A stretch of 64,000 nucleotides of DNA, taken from Flavobacterium sp. LC2016-13 (GTDB lineage Bacteria; Bacteroidota; Bacteroidia; Flavobacteriales; Flavobacteriaceae). Position 1 is the stretch's first letter; the number at the start of each line of letters is the position of its first letter. The stretch covers positions 496,001 to 560,000 of the forward strand of contig NZ_WMDQ01000001.1 of NCBI RefSeq assembly GCF_009707955.1, given 5' to 3'. The position numbers and the translations under genes were made by a program. The notes below the pieces were generated by a model. The model made no database searches. It was not told the origin of the DNA and saw only the letters and a program-made list of their open reading frames with translations. Positions 1 through 7,805 of this stretch are shown here, one piece after another.

Positions 1-123
1 CTAATAAAAAACTCGGATTATTAGTCAATTTCAACTGTTCTAATATACTTGAAAATGTCCATCGTGTAGTTAATAAAATTTAATCTGTACGATCTGCAAA
101 ATCTGCGGGAAACAAAATAAAAA

Positions 124-1236
124 ATGAAAACATTTAAATCAATTTTTGAGCAATATGATTGGAATACTATTCAATCCAGAATATACCAAACCACATCAAA
201 AGATGTCGAACGAACTTTGGCAAAAACCAGACTCAATCTCGATGATTTTTTGATTTTAATTTCTCCCGCTGCTCAAAATTATCTGGAAGAAATGGCACAG
301 AAATGCCATGAAGTCACCAAAAAACGCTTCGGAAAAACCATCCAAATGTATGCGCCGCTTTACTTAAGCAATGAATGCCAAAATATCTGTACGTATTGCG
401 GATTTAGTTTAGACAATAAAATCAAACGAAAAACCCTTTCAGATTCAGAAATTAAAATTGAGGTTGAAGCTTTAAAACAAACAGGTTTTGATCATGTTTT
501 GTTGGTTACAGGCGAAGCGAATTATACAGTAAATATTAACTATTTCCTGAATGCTATTGCTCTAATACGAGAACAATTTTCTATTATTTCTGTTGAAGTC
601 CAGCCACTTTCTACAGAAGATTATGAGCGTTTGCATGAAGCCGGAGTTTATTCTGTATTGGTTTATCAGGAAACTTATCATCAGGAAGTTTACAAAAAAT
701 ATCATACGAAAGGCAAAAAGTCAAACTTTGATTATCGATTGGAAACTCCGGATAGAATTGGAACTGCAGGAATCCATAAAATAGGTTTAGGCGTTTTATT
801 AGGCCTGGAAAATTGGCGAACCGATAGTTTTTTTAATGCTTTACATCTGGATTATCTTCAGAAGAAATACTGGCAGACTAAATATTCGGTTTCATTTCCG
901 AGATTGCGCCCTGCGGAAGGTATTATTGAACCCAATTTTATTATGGATGATAAAGATTTGACACAACTTATTTGCGCTTATCGTTTGTGGAATGAAGATC
1001 TGGAAATCTCTATTTCAACACGCGAAAACGAAAAATTCAGAAATAATATAATTCCAATTGGAGTTACAAGTATGAGTGCAGGATCTAAAACAAATCCGGG
1101 TGGTTATGTTGTTGATCCACAATCACTGGAACAATTTGAAATCAGCGACGAACGTTCAGCAGATGAAATTTCAAAAATCATAAAAAATGCCGGCTACGAA
1201 CCCGTTTGGAAGGACTGGAGTAAAAGTTTTATTTAA
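124..1236 (+). CDS. thiH: 2-iminoacetate synthase ThiH
   Basis: Radical SAM enzyme that cleaves tyrosine to dehydroglycine (2-iminoacetate), the glycine-like donor for the thiazole half of thiamine. The CxxxCxxC iron-sulfur motif is visible at Cys85, Cys89 and Cys92, inside the typical context LSNECQNICTYCGF. The C-terminal part has the conserved SAGSKTNPGGY stretch seen in ThiH and related BATS-domain proteins. At 370 residues it has normal family length. The ATG follows an A-rich leader. The ThiF/MoeB-like gene starts 43 bp downstream on the same strand, as expected at the end of a thiC/thiS/thiE/thiG/thiH operon whose earlier genes lie outside the window. The first 123 bases hold no recognisable gene. 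Confidence 0.95.
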   Translation: MKTFKSIFEQYDWNTIQSRIYQTTSKDVERTLAKTRLNLDDFLILISPAAQNYLEEMAQKCHEVTKKRFGKTIQMYAPLYLSNECQNICTYCGFSLDNKIKRKTLSDSEIKIEVEALKQTGFDHVLLVTGEANYTVNINYFLNAIALIREQFSIISVEVQPLSTEDYERLHEAGVYSVLVYQETYHQEVYKKYHTKGKKSNFDYRLETPDRIGTAGIHKIGLGVLLGLENWRTDSFFNALHLDYLQKKYWQTKYSVSFPRLRPAEGIIEPNFIMDDKDLTQLICAYRLWNEDLEISISTRENEKFRNNIIPIGVTSMSAGSKTNPGGYVVDPQSLEQFEISDERSADEISKIIKNAGYEPVWKDWSKSFI

Positions 1237-1279
1237 AAATTCCATCTTCAATCTAAAATCAATAATCTAAAATTGCAAA

Positions 1280-1990
1280 ATGAGCATTATACAAGAATTT
1301 TTACGCTATAATCGACAAACTATCTTACCTGAAATTGGCGATGAAGGTCAGGAAAAACTCAAAAAAGCAAAGGTTTTAGTAATTGGAGCCGGAGGTTTGG
1401 GCTGTCCGATTTTACAATATATTGCAACGGCTGGAGTAGGTTTTATTGGAATTATGGATTTTGATACTATTGAAATTCACAATCTTCACAGACAGATTTT
1501 ATATACTGAAAATGAAATTGGTCAGAAAAAATCTCTAGTTGCCAAAGAAGTGGTTTCGAAATTAAATCCGCTGATTGAAGTTGAAGCGATTCCTGAAAAA
1601 TTGACTTTAGAAAATGCATCACAAATTATTCAACAATATGACATAGTTGTTGATGGTTCTGATAATTTTACAACACGTTATTTGGTAAACGATACTTGTG
1701 TTCAATTTCAGAAACCTTTAGTTTACGGAAGTATTTTGAAATTTGAAGGTCAAGTCGCGGTTTTTAATCACAACGGAAGCAAAAATCTGCGTGATTTATT
1801 CCCAGAAATGCCGGATCCAAAAGATGTTCCCAATTGTAATTTAAATGGCGTTTTAGGAACTTTACCTGGGATTATTGGAACAATGATGGCGCATGAAACT
1901 TTGAAATTAATTTTAAAATTACCTACTTTAAAAAATGAATTAGTGTTGTTTAATACGCTAAATTGGAATTTTACAAAATTGAATTTCTAG
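1280..1990 (+). CDS. ThiF/MoeB/HesA-family adenylyltransferase (E1-like)
   Basis: E1-like enzyme that would adenylate the C-terminal glycine of a ubiquitin-fold sulfur carrier, ThiS by context. The nucleotide-binding motif GAGGLGCP is near residue 38, followed by the MDFDTIEIHNLHRQ stretch and the DGSDNF motif. The candidate catalytic cysteine sits in VPNCNLNGVLG. At 236 residues it ends soon after the E1 core and has no C-terminal rhodanese domain. The CxxC pairs that bind structural zinc in E. coli ThiF and MoeB are absent: LRDLFP stands where CxxCLFP is usual, and there is no CxxC near the end. It follows thiH closely, so ThiF is the likelier role; MoeB function for molybdopterin is possible. 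Confidence 0.85.
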   Translation: MSIIQEFLRYNRQTILPEIGDEGQEKLKKAKVLVIGAGGLGCPILQYIATAGVGFIGIMDFDTIEIHNLHRQILYTENEIGQKKSLVAKEVVSKLNPLIEVEAIPEKLTLENASQIIQQYDIVVDGSDNFTTRYLVNDTCVQFQKPLVYGSILKFEGQVAVFNHNGSKNLRDLFPEMPDPKDVPNCNLNGVLGTLPGIIGTMMAHETLKLILKLPTLKNELVLFNTLNWNFTKLNF

Positions 1991-2781
1991 AAAATAATTT
2001 CATCTCCAACATTAATAATTCCCGAATTTAAACTCACAATATTAGTTCCGAATAAAACCGAATTATTTACATTTCTGTACTTGCTTAAGGTTTTTAACGG
2101 TTCTTTTTTTAATTTGCCATTTTCCGGATCATTATTAACCATAATACATCTTCCGCATGGTTTTACATTTTTAAATTGAACTTCTCCAATTTTAAAAGTA
2201 TTAAAATCATCTTCTTCATGAGGATTTTTGCTGCTTATTACAATGTTTGGGCGAAATCTTAAAACAGTAATTTTATCTTCTAATTTTTCATTTAAAAAAT
2301 CCAGACTTTTTGTTCCGATTAATAAATATGGATAACCGTCTGCCAGACTTACATTGAAGGTTTCTTTTAATCTGGAACTTTCATGTTTTCGATTTCCAAT
2401 TTTGATAATTTTGACCAATTTACATTCAAAACCCAAGTGTTCGCTGAACCATTTTGAAGTTGCCTGATTTACCTCAACAACTTCACTTTTATCATCCCAA
2501 ACATTCACTTTTAGAGGGTTTTCTAAATGTTCATTAATCGAAAATTCATGCTTTTGATCCTGAAAAGTAATACTGATTTTTCCATCTGAAATCTGTGGAT
2601 AAAACTGACTCATAATGCGGTGTTCTCTTTGCGTTATCATTTGATTTTCAGCATCGATTAACATCCATCTTCTGTCATTTTCAAATCCCATTTCTTCGGC
2701 CAGAGCATTTTTACAGCTTATTCCGGCCAGGCTTTTTATCGGATAAATATAAATTTCTTTTACAACATGAATTGCGCTCAT
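1987..2781 (-). CDS. MOSC domain-containing protein (YcbX-like)
   Basis: 264 residues, with an N-terminal MOSC_N beta-barrel part (VKEIYIYPIKSLAGISC) followed by a MOSC domain. The invariant cysteine of the MOSC fold is in NVKPCGRCIMVNNDPENG, the expected place for binding a sulfur-bearing or molybdenum-cofactor ligand. YcbX-type relatives reduce N-hydroxylated compounds with a molybdenum cofactor. No ferredoxin domain is attached, unlike E. coli YcbX, so an external electron donor would be needed. The start codon lies 1 bp after the aat stop, so the two are probably translationally coupled. The stop shares the palindrome CTAG with the stop of the convergent ThiF-like gene. Confidence 0.85.
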   Translation of the reverse strand: MSAIHVVKEIYIYPIKSLAGISCKNALAEEMGFENDRRWMLIDAENQMITQREHRIMSQFYPQISDGKISITFQDQKHEFSINEHLENPLKVNVWDDKSEVVEVNQATSKWFSEHLGFECKLVKIIKIGNRKHESSRLKETFNVSLADGYPYLLIGTKSLDFLNEKLEDKITVLRFRPNIVISSKNPHEEDDFNTFKIGEVQFKNVKPCGRCIMVNNDPENGKLKKEPLKTLSKYRNVNNSVLFGTNIVSLNSGIINVGDEIIF

Positions 2782-2782
2782 T

Positions 2783-3421
2783 TTATTTACTTTTTAAAAT
2801 AGATATAAATTCATCACGATCAATTTCGCGACAACCTAAACTTTCTAAATGCGGATTATAAACCTGACAATCCAATAACTTATAATTTTCTTCTCTCAAA
2901 TAATCTACCAAAGTAATAAATGCTACTTTTGAAGCATTCGATACTTTCGAGAACATACTTTCTCCACAAAAAACATCACCTAAATCAATTCCGTATAAAC
3001 CTCCAACCAAAACCTCATCTTGCCAAACCTCAACAGATTTTGCAATTCCCTGAGCATGCAATTGACAATAAGCATCAATCATTTCGTTTGAAATCCAGGT
3101 TCCGTCCTGACCTTCTCTTTTTATGTTTTGGCAATTCGAAATAACGGCTTCAAAACTCTGATTAAAAGTAACTTTAAATATATTTCTATTCAAAATATTC
3201 CGCATGCTTTTAGACACTATTAACTCATCTAAAAACAAAACCATTCTGGGATCCGGCGACCACCAAAGAATTGGTTCTCCTTCATTAAACCACGGAAAAA
3301 TACCGCTTTTGTAAGCTAATTTCAAACGCTCCGGATTTAAATCACCGCCAACTGCAAGAATGCCTTCTTCATCGGTTTCTGAAACTGGAGGGAAAAATAA
3401 ATCTTTATCTACGTAATACAT
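2783..3421 (-). CDS. aat: Leucyl/phenylalanyl-tRNA-protein transferase
   Basis: Transfers Leu or Phe from aminoacyl-tRNA to proteins with N-terminal Arg or Lys, making them N-degron substrates for ClpS/ClpAP. Family signatures are clear: FPPVSETDEEGILAVGGDL near the N-terminus, then FPWFNEGEPILWWSPDPR, then GGLYGIDLGDVFCGESMFS and LLDCQVYNPHLESLG. The length of 212 residues is normal. First gene of a two-gene unit with the MOSC protein. The region upstream holds a long inverted repeat and the terminator of the DUF3127 gene, so the promoter should lie between 3422 and 3460, although I see no clear match there. Confidence 0.95.
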   Translation of the reverse strand: MYYVDKDLFFPPVSETDEEGILAVGGDLNPERLKLAYKSGIFPWFNEGEPILWWSPDPRMVLFLDELIVSKSMRNILNRNIFKVTFNQSFEAVISNCQNIKREGQDGTWISNEMIDAYCQLHAQGIAKSVEVWQDEVLVGGLYGIDLGDVFCGESMFSKVSNASKVAFITLVDYLREENYKLLDCQVYNPHLESLGCREIDRDEFISILKSK

Positions 3422-3460
3422 TTTTTAAATAAAATCCAATGTTAGAAATACCAAATAATC

Positions 3461-3552
3461 TGTGTCATTTCGACCAAAGGGAGAAATCACATAACGGAAT
3501 TCCGGCTCGTTGCTCTCTGAATGTGATTTCTCCCTTCGGTCGAAATGACACA
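3461..3552. repeat. 92-bp palindromic intergenic repeat, copy 1
   Basis: Two 32-bp arms (3461-3492 and 3521-3552) are reverse complements with a single mismatch, around a 28-bp non-palindromic centre. Each arm begins TGTGTCATTTCGACC when read inward. A second, inverted copy lies at 15653-15741, and its centre is also conserved, so this is a discrete repeat unit rather than a simple terminator. No transposase or clear target-site duplication is visible. Confidence 0.85.
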
Positions 3553-3568
3553 AACTGAGGGTAAAACA

Positions 3569-3617
3569 AAATTCCAAATCCCAAATACACGTTAATGATT
3601 TGGAATTTGGAATTTAT
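3569..3617 (-). terminator. Probable terminator of the DUF3127 gene (ATTCCAAATTCC repeat type)
   Basis: Arms AAATTCCAAATCCCAAA (3570-3586) and TTTGGAATTTGGAATTT (3599-3615) pair with one mismatch just downstream of the minus-strand DUF3127 stop. The sequence belongs to a GGAATTTGGAAT family also seen at 10216-10290 and 50118-50161. Confidence 0.55.
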
Positions 3618-3637
3618 ACTTTTTGTAATTTAAACTT

Positions 3638-4009
3638 TTAGAAAGGTAAATCGTCCGGTTCGTCTTCGTTTAAATTTGTAGCCGGAGCAAAAGCTTCTGC
3701 AGCAGGCATTGGAGGAGTTTGTCCAGGTCCTTCTGGAGCTACTCTTTCGATTCTCCAACCTTGAATACTATTGAAATATCTGGTTTCTCCTTGTGGATTA
3801 ACCCATTCTCTTCCTCTTAAATTGATAGAAACTTTTACTGCCTCTCCTTGTTTATAGCTACTTAATAAATCGCATTTATCTTGTGTAAATTCGATTAAAA
3901 TGTGTTGTGGATATTGCTCATCAGTAGTAACAACTAATTCTCTTTTTTTGAATGAGGCACTAACTTGTTGCTCTGGGTTAACCACTTTTACTTTTCCTGT
4001 AACTTCCAT
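3638..4009 (-). CDS. DUF3127 protein with SSB-like acidic tail
   Basis: 123-residue protein of the DUF3127 family, common in Bacteroidota and without a settled function. The body (residues 1-95) looks like a small beta-barrel: alternating strands ending in GWRIERV. A proline/alanine-rich linker follows, and the protein ends in an acidic tip, DEPDDLPF. That tip closely resembles the C-terminal DDIPF hook by which bacterial SSB recruits DNA-repair partners. By analogy it may be an OB-fold nucleic-acid binder, but this is inference. The start is 30 bp after the flavin reductase stop, so the two are likely co-transcribed. Confidence 0.7.
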   Translation of the reverse strand: MEVTGKVKVVNPEQQVSASFKKRELVVTTDEQYPQHILIEFTQDKCDLLSSYKQGEAVKVSINLRGREWVNPQGETRYFNSIQGWRIERVAPEGPGQTPPMPAAEAFAPATNLNEDEPDDLPF

Positions 4010-4039
4010 CTTCGTCTATATTTATTATTGTTTCTTTTC

Positions 4040-4915
4040 TTATTTTTTTGCTAAAAGTACTTTCCAAGCCGACTCAATGTCATCATTATCAAGGTGTTTT
4101 TTAGCTTCTAAGTATATTTTTTCCTGATCATCTGAGCTTAAAACTCCTTTTACAGAAAAATTTTCTTTCACAAATATACTAACTTCTTCTGTTGTAGGCA
4201 AGGCTTCAATGTTTCCTAATTTACCCAGATCGTTTCCGCTAAAAACGGAGCTTTCTTTGACATTATTCGGAATTGCGTCTACTCCAACTCCTAAAGTTGT
4301 TAGTGGTTTTGCGACTTCAAAAAGTCCCTGGTTAGATCTTGAATACCAATTATTTCCTAATCTCGAAACCAAATCAATTTTATGCTGGTCAACACCTCCA
4401 TTTTCATCTAATACTGATTCGTGAATATGCATTTTAACTACTTCACAAAGTATTAGATTTCCTGCTCCGCCTTCTGTTCCTAACGGAATAATTTGTGTGA
4501 CTTTGCACTCAAACTGCACCGGAGATTCTTTTACGCGATATGGTTTTACCAAATCTGACGGAATTTGTGTTAATCCGGCTTTTATAAATTCGTTTACGCC
4601 TTCTGCATATTCTGTACTGGCTAATGATGTTTGCTGTACCAAGTCATAATTAACGACATTAATTACTACTTCGCGAGTTGCTTCAACATTAATCAAAGTA
4701 TGTTTAACTGTATTGTCTCGCACGCGCCTCGCCGGTGAAAAAACCAGGATTGGCGGATTGGCACTGAATACATTAAAGAAACTGAAAGGTGATAAATTCG
4801 GAATTCCTTTTGCACTCATTGTACTGGCAAAAGCAATAGGTCTTGGCCCGACAGTACTTTGTAAATATCCGTGCAATTTTACCGTTGAAATCTCTTTTGG
4901 ATCAATGCTAATCAT
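4040..4915 (-). CDS. Flavin reductase family protein (FMN-binding split barrel)
   Basis: 291 residues. The N-terminal two thirds match the flavoredoxin/flavin reductase-like split barrel: RPIAFASTMSAKGIPNLSPFSFFNVFSANPPILVFSP is the typical FMN-phosphate-contacting region (shown here in one line only as residues 27-63; key residues RPIA, SPFSFFN and NPP). Such proteins bind FMN and reduce flavins or act as flavoprotein oxidoreductases. The C-terminal 60 or so residues are charged and helical, and extend beyond the minimal domain. A -7 element TACTTTTG lies on this strand at 4953-4960, giving a short leader. DUF3127 follows 30 bp downstream. Confidence 0.8.
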   Translation of the reverse strand: MISIDPKEISTVKLHGYLQSTVGPRPIAFASTMSAKGIPNLSPFSFFNVFSANPPILVFSPARRVRDNTVKHTLINVEATREVVINVVNYDLVQQTSLASTEYAEGVNEFIKAGLTQIPSDLVKPYRVKESPVQFECKVTQIIPLGTEGGAGNLILCEVVKMHIHESVLDENGGVDQHKIDLVSRLGNNWYSRSNQGLFEVAKPLTTLGVGVDAIPNNVKESSVFSGNDLGKLGNIEALPTTEEVSIFVKENFSVKGVLSSDDQEKIYLEAKKHLDNDDIESAWKVLLAKK

Positions 4916-4952
4916 ACTTTTTCTTTTTAACCAAATCTCGTTTTGGCAACTA

Positions 4953-4960
4953 CAAAAGTA
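4953..4960 (-). promoter_or_regulatory. -7 promoter element of the flavin reductase gene
   Basis: Reads TACTTTTG on the minus strand, an exact match to the Bacteroidota consensus TAnnTTTG, about 38 bp before the ATG. Confidence 0.55.
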
Positions 4961-5074
4961 TAGAAATCGTTTAAGCTAATGAAATAGTTTTTGACTTAAA
5001 AACAAAAATGTTTAACGCAATACAAAATATTAAATATGTATATTTCGTTATATTTATACCACAAAAATTACTTT

Positions 5075-6223
5075 ATGCGTTTTTCTGAAAGTAGAAATAC
5101 AACTCGTTGGATTATCATTTTTATTTCCTTTTCAATCATTAGTCTGATTCTTTGGAACACTTATACCTTTTTTCAAATTTTTAAGAATGAAGAAAGGATC
5201 AAAATGAAGCTTTTGGCCAATGCGCAAATCGCATTAATTAATGCTGATGAAAATACTGATCTTGAACTTCCGCTTCAAATTTCGAGCAACAACACTTCTA
5301 TTCCTGTTATATTAACGATGTATGACAAAATTCTGACGACCAGAAATGTTCCTGAAGAAATATTAAATGATGAGAAGAAATCAATGCGTTTTTTGAAAAA
5401 TTTGCAAAGTGAGAATGAACCTATTGTCTTTGAATATTCTCCCGGAAAATATCAAAAATTGTATTACGGAAATTCGGCTTTACTTAATAAACTCAAATAT
5501 TACCCGATCGCTTTATTGCTGATTATTTTTTTGTGCGGTGCTTTGATTTATAATTTCTATAAAAGCACAAAAATGGCGACTCAAAATAAACTTTGGGCAG
5601 GAATGGCAAAAGAAACGGCTCACCAAATTGGTACGCCATTATCATCTTTAATTGGTTGGGTTGAAATTTTAAAAACGGAGGAAATCGATCAATCAATTAC
5701 ATTAGAAATTGAGAAAGATATTGAACGTTTACAAACCATTACGGATCGTTTTTCTAAAATTGGATCAATTCCTGTTTTAGAACCTCATGATATTATTGCT
5801 GAAACGCTGGATACTTATAACTATTTACAATCTCGTTTTTCAAAACAGGTTGCGTTTTCATATCATGTTCCGGAAACGCCAATTTTCGGTATGATAAATC
5901 CGGCACTTCATAGCTGGACCATAGAAAATTTGGTAAAAAATGCGATTGATGCCATGAAAGGCAAGGGAACATTAAATCTTTCTATTGAGCAAGATGCTCA
6001 CCATGTAAAAATAAAAGTAAAAGACTCGGGAACCGGAATCCCGAAAAAGCAATTCAAAACCATTTTTGAACCTGGTTTTACTACAAAAAAACGTGGTTGG
6101 GGATTAGGACTTTCTTTAACTAAAAGAATTGTTGAGGAATATCATAGCGGAAAAATCAAAGTTTTACATTCTGAAATTGGAAAAGGAACTACTTTTCAAA
6201 TTCAGTTAAATAAAAAAGTGTAG
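5075..6223 (+). CDS. Membrane sensor histidine kinase
   Basis: Two-component sensor kinase. I place the start at the ATG at 5075 (MRFSESRN) rather than the in-frame ATG at 5036, because the upstream part is AT-rich leader-like sequence. From that start, membrane segments lie at about residues 12-33 and 142-161, flanking a roughly 105-residue extracytoplasmic sensor region. The dimerisation region carries the phospho-acceptor His183 in AHQIGTPLSSL. The ATPase part has the N box NLVKNAIDAM, G1 box DSGTGIP, F box FEPGFTTK and G2 box GWGLGLSL. No response regulator is adjacent, so it is an orphan. The signal is unknown. A hairpin terminator overlaps the stop codon. Confidence 0.9.
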   Translation: MRFSESRNTTRWIIIFISFSIISLILWNTYTFFQIFKNEERIKMKLLANAQIALINADENTDLELPLQISSNNTSIPVILTMYDKILTTRNVPEEILNDEKKSMRFLKNLQSENEPIVFEYSPGKYQKLYYGNSALLNKLKYYPIALLLIIFLCGALIYNFYKSTKMATQNKLWAGMAKETAHQIGTPLSSLIGWVEILKTEEIDQSITLEIEKDIERLQTITDRFSKIGSIPVLEPHDIIAETLDTYNYLQSRFSKQVAFSYHVPETPIFGMINPALHSWTIENLVKNAIDAMKGKGTLNLSIEQDAHHVKIKVKDSGTGIPKKQFKTIFEPGFTTKKRGWGLGLSLTKRIVEEYHSGKIKVLHSEIGKGTTFQIQLNKKV

Positions 6224-6258
6224 CAAAAATTACTTTACTACACTTTATATTTTTTTTC
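6213..6258 (+). terminator. Terminator of the histidine kinase gene
   Basis: Perfect 9-bp arms AAAGTGTAG (6215-6223, including the stop codon) and CTACACTTT (6238-6246), followed by ATATTTTTTTTC. Confidence 0.7.
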
Positions 6259-6260
6259 GT

Positions 6261-6311
6261 ACTTCGACTTCGCTCAGTCTGACATTTCGACTTCGCTCTG
6301 CCCCTGACAAT
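6261..6311. repeat. CTTCGACTTCGCTC dispersed repeat, tandem copy
   Basis: Two imperfect copies of TTCGACTTCGCTCwG about 25 bp apart, between convergent genes. Related single copies occur at 22792-22817 and, inverted and slightly diverged, at 60539-60563. Confidence 0.6.
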
Positions 6312-6317
6312 ACGATT

Positions 6318-6704
6318 CTATAAGTTCGCTGCAATACTTTTAGCCAAAGCTTCAAATTCTTCTTTAGAAAGGGAAACTTTATTATGAAAACGCATTTCAT
6401 CCATTTCGTTTAATGGAATCAAATGTACATGTGCGTGAGGAACTTCTAAACCAACTACTGCCATTCCGACTCTTTTGCAAGGAACCGTTTTTTCTAAAGC
6501 AATTGCAATTTTTTTAGAAAACTTCATTAATCCTAAATACAACTCATCATCCATATCAAAAATCTTATTGATTTCTTGTTTTGAAATACAAAGTGTATGT
6601 CCTTTTGCATTTGGATTTACATCTAAAAAAGCTAAATAATTTTCATCTTCAGCAATTTTATAAGATGGAATTTCTCCGTTTACTATTTTCGTAAATATTG
6701 ACAT
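6318..6704 (-). CDS. HIT family protein (histidine triad nucleotide hydrolase)
   Basis: 128-residue histidine triad protein, acting on nucleotide phosphoramidates or dinucleotides such as Ap4A. The catalytic triad reads HAHVHLIPL near residue 90, and the N-terminal IFTKIVNGEIPSYKI is the usual opening of the family. The start lies 52 bp downstream of greA on the same strand, with no terminator between, so they are probably one transcript. A small hairpin (GGTTAA-TTAACC arms, about 6721-6738) sits in the gap. The exact substrate cannot be told from the sequence. Confidence 0.9.
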   Translation of the reverse strand: MSIFTKIVNGEIPSYKIAEDENYLAFLDVNPNAKGHTLCISKQEINKIFDMDDELYLGLMKFSKKIAIALEKTVPCKRVGMAVVGLEVPHAHVHLIPLNEMDEMRFHNKVSLSKEEFEALAKSIAANL

Positions 6705-6756
6705 TATTTATTCATTTATTTGGTTAATCGTTTAACCGATTACACTTTTAAAAATA

Positions 6757-7233
6757 TTAGTCTCTTGAAATTTCAAGAATTTCAAATTTCAAAACCCCGT
6801 TTGGAACTGTAATTTCAGCTACTTCTCCAACAGACTTTCCAAGTAAACCTTTTCCAATCGGAGATGTTACAGATATTTTTCCAGTTTTCAGGTCAGCTTC
6901 ACTTTCAGCAACAAGCGTATATTTCATTTCCATTCCGTTGCTTTGGTTCTTAATTTTTACATTAGAAAGCACCAATGCTTTTGAAACGTCTAATTGTGAT
7001 TCGTCTATTAATCTCGCGTTAGAATACACTTCTTCCAGCTTAGAAATTCTCATTTCTAATAAACCCTGCGCCTCTTTTGCCGCATCATATTCTGCATTTT
7101 CAGATAAATCTCCTTTGTCTCTTGCTTCTGCTATATCTTGAGATGCCTTCGGACGCATTACACTTTTAAGGTGCTCCAATTCATCTTTTAATTTTTTTAA
7201 TCCTTCTGCTGTATAATAAGATACTTTACTCAT
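6757..7233 (-). CDS. greA: Transcription elongation factor GreA
   Basis: Binds RNA polymerase and stimulates transcript cleavage to rescue backtracked complexes. The 158-residue length and two-part architecture are standard: an N-terminal coiled coil with the acidic tip motif in DKGDLSENAEYDAAKEAQG (Asp and Glu at the loop), then a C-terminal globular FKBP-like domain with SPIGKGLLGKSVGE. The first gene of a greA-HIT unit. The leader carries a TAnnTTTG promoter and a hairpin followed by six U residues, described separately. Confidence 0.97.
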   Translation of the reverse strand: MSKVSYYTAEGLKKLKDELEHLKSVMRPKASQDIAEARDKGDLSENAEYDAAKEAQGLLEMRISKLEEVYSNARLIDESQLDVSKALVLSNVKIKNQSNGMEMKYTLVAESEADLKTGKISVTSPIGKGLLGKSVGEVAEITVPNGVLKFEILEISRD

Positions 7234-7256
7234 AACTTCATCGTTTATATAAATAC

Positions 7257-7282
7257 AAAAAATCCCATCGGAACGGGATTTT
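7257..7282 (-). promoter_or_regulatory. Terminator-like hairpin in the greA leader
   Basis: On the minus strand, AAAATCCC (7275-7282) and GGGATTTT (7259-7266) form a perfect 8-bp stem with an 8-nt loop, then TT extends the run to six T. It begins almost at the predicted transcription start and ends 24 nt before the greA ATG. It could be an early attenuator or a 5' stabilising stem. Confidence 0.5.
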
Positions 7283-7288
7283 GTATTA

Positions 7289-7296
7289 CAAATATA
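7289..7296 (-). promoter_or_regulatory. -7 promoter element of greA
   Basis: TATATTTG on the minus strand, exact match to TAnnTTTG. Transcription would start near 7283. Confidence 0.6.
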
Positions 7297-7357
7297 CTAT
7301 TATTTTTAATAGTACATAATTATATGTTAATCATATAGAATTCAAAACTAAATAATT

Positions 7358-7365
7358 TAATTTTG
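7358..7365 (+). promoter_or_regulatory. -7 promoter element of the Rieske-like lipoprotein gene
   Basis: TAATTTTG, exact match to TAnnTTTG, 23 bp before the ATG at 7389. Confidence 0.55.
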
Positions 7366-7388
7366 TCCTACTAATACCTTCTAAAATA

Positions 7389-7805
7389 ATGAAAAAAATC
7401 TGGCTCTTCATCGTATTAACTTCTGTTCTTTTATCTTGTAGCGATAACAATAGAAGTAACAGTAATCCGTATATACCTAATTATTCGGTTAATGCTTATC
7501 TTAATACTAGTTTGCCCGCTTATAACAGTCTTACCTATATTAGCAACCCGGTTTTTGTTTCTAACTATGGTGCAAAAGGTTTAATTGTTATGAAAACAGG
7601 TGAAGGAACTTATACTGCTTTTGATGCTGCATGCCCAAATCAGGCTTTAACATCTTGCACAGCCATGACAATTGATGGTATTAATGCTGTTTGTTCCTGC
7701 GATAAGGTTTCTTACAATTTATTTACCGGACAAGGTGGTCAGGAATATCCAATGAAACAATATCGTGTTGAATATTCCGGAGGCGTTGTTCACGTTTATA
7801 ATTAA
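7389..7805 (+). CDS. Lipoprotein with a degenerate Rieske-like fold
   Basis: 138 residues with a lipoprotein signal peptide (lipobox LLSC, Cys17). The second half has the layout of a Rieske domain: AFDAACPN (Cys82), a spacer, CSCDK (Cys102, Cys104), then a Y-x-L-F-x-G-Q-G-G loop and the closing strands YPMKQYRVEYSGGVVHVYN. In a true Rieske protein the two motifs are CxH and CxxH; here both histidine positions are occupied by other residues (Asn84, and Asp105 or Lys106). It therefore probably cannot bind a normal Rieske [2Fe-2S] cluster. Monocistronic between its own promoter and a strong terminator. Function unknown. Confidence 0.65.
   Translation: MKKIWLFIVLTSVLLSCSDNNRSNSNPYIPNYSVNAYLNTSLPAYNSLTYISNPVFVSNYGAKGLIVMKTGEGTYTAFDAACPNQALTSCTAMTIDGINAVCSCDKVSYNLFTGQGGQEYPMKQYRVEYSGGVVHVYN

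Noticed and set aside
1..123. End of an upstream thi gene
   Set aside because: No frame gives a convincing C-terminus; the stretch looks like an intergenic leader with a common CTGCGGGAAAC-type repeat.
3461..3552. Insertion sequence end or transposon remnant
   Set aside because: No transposase gene fragment or target-site duplication near either copy; kept as a dispersed repeat only.
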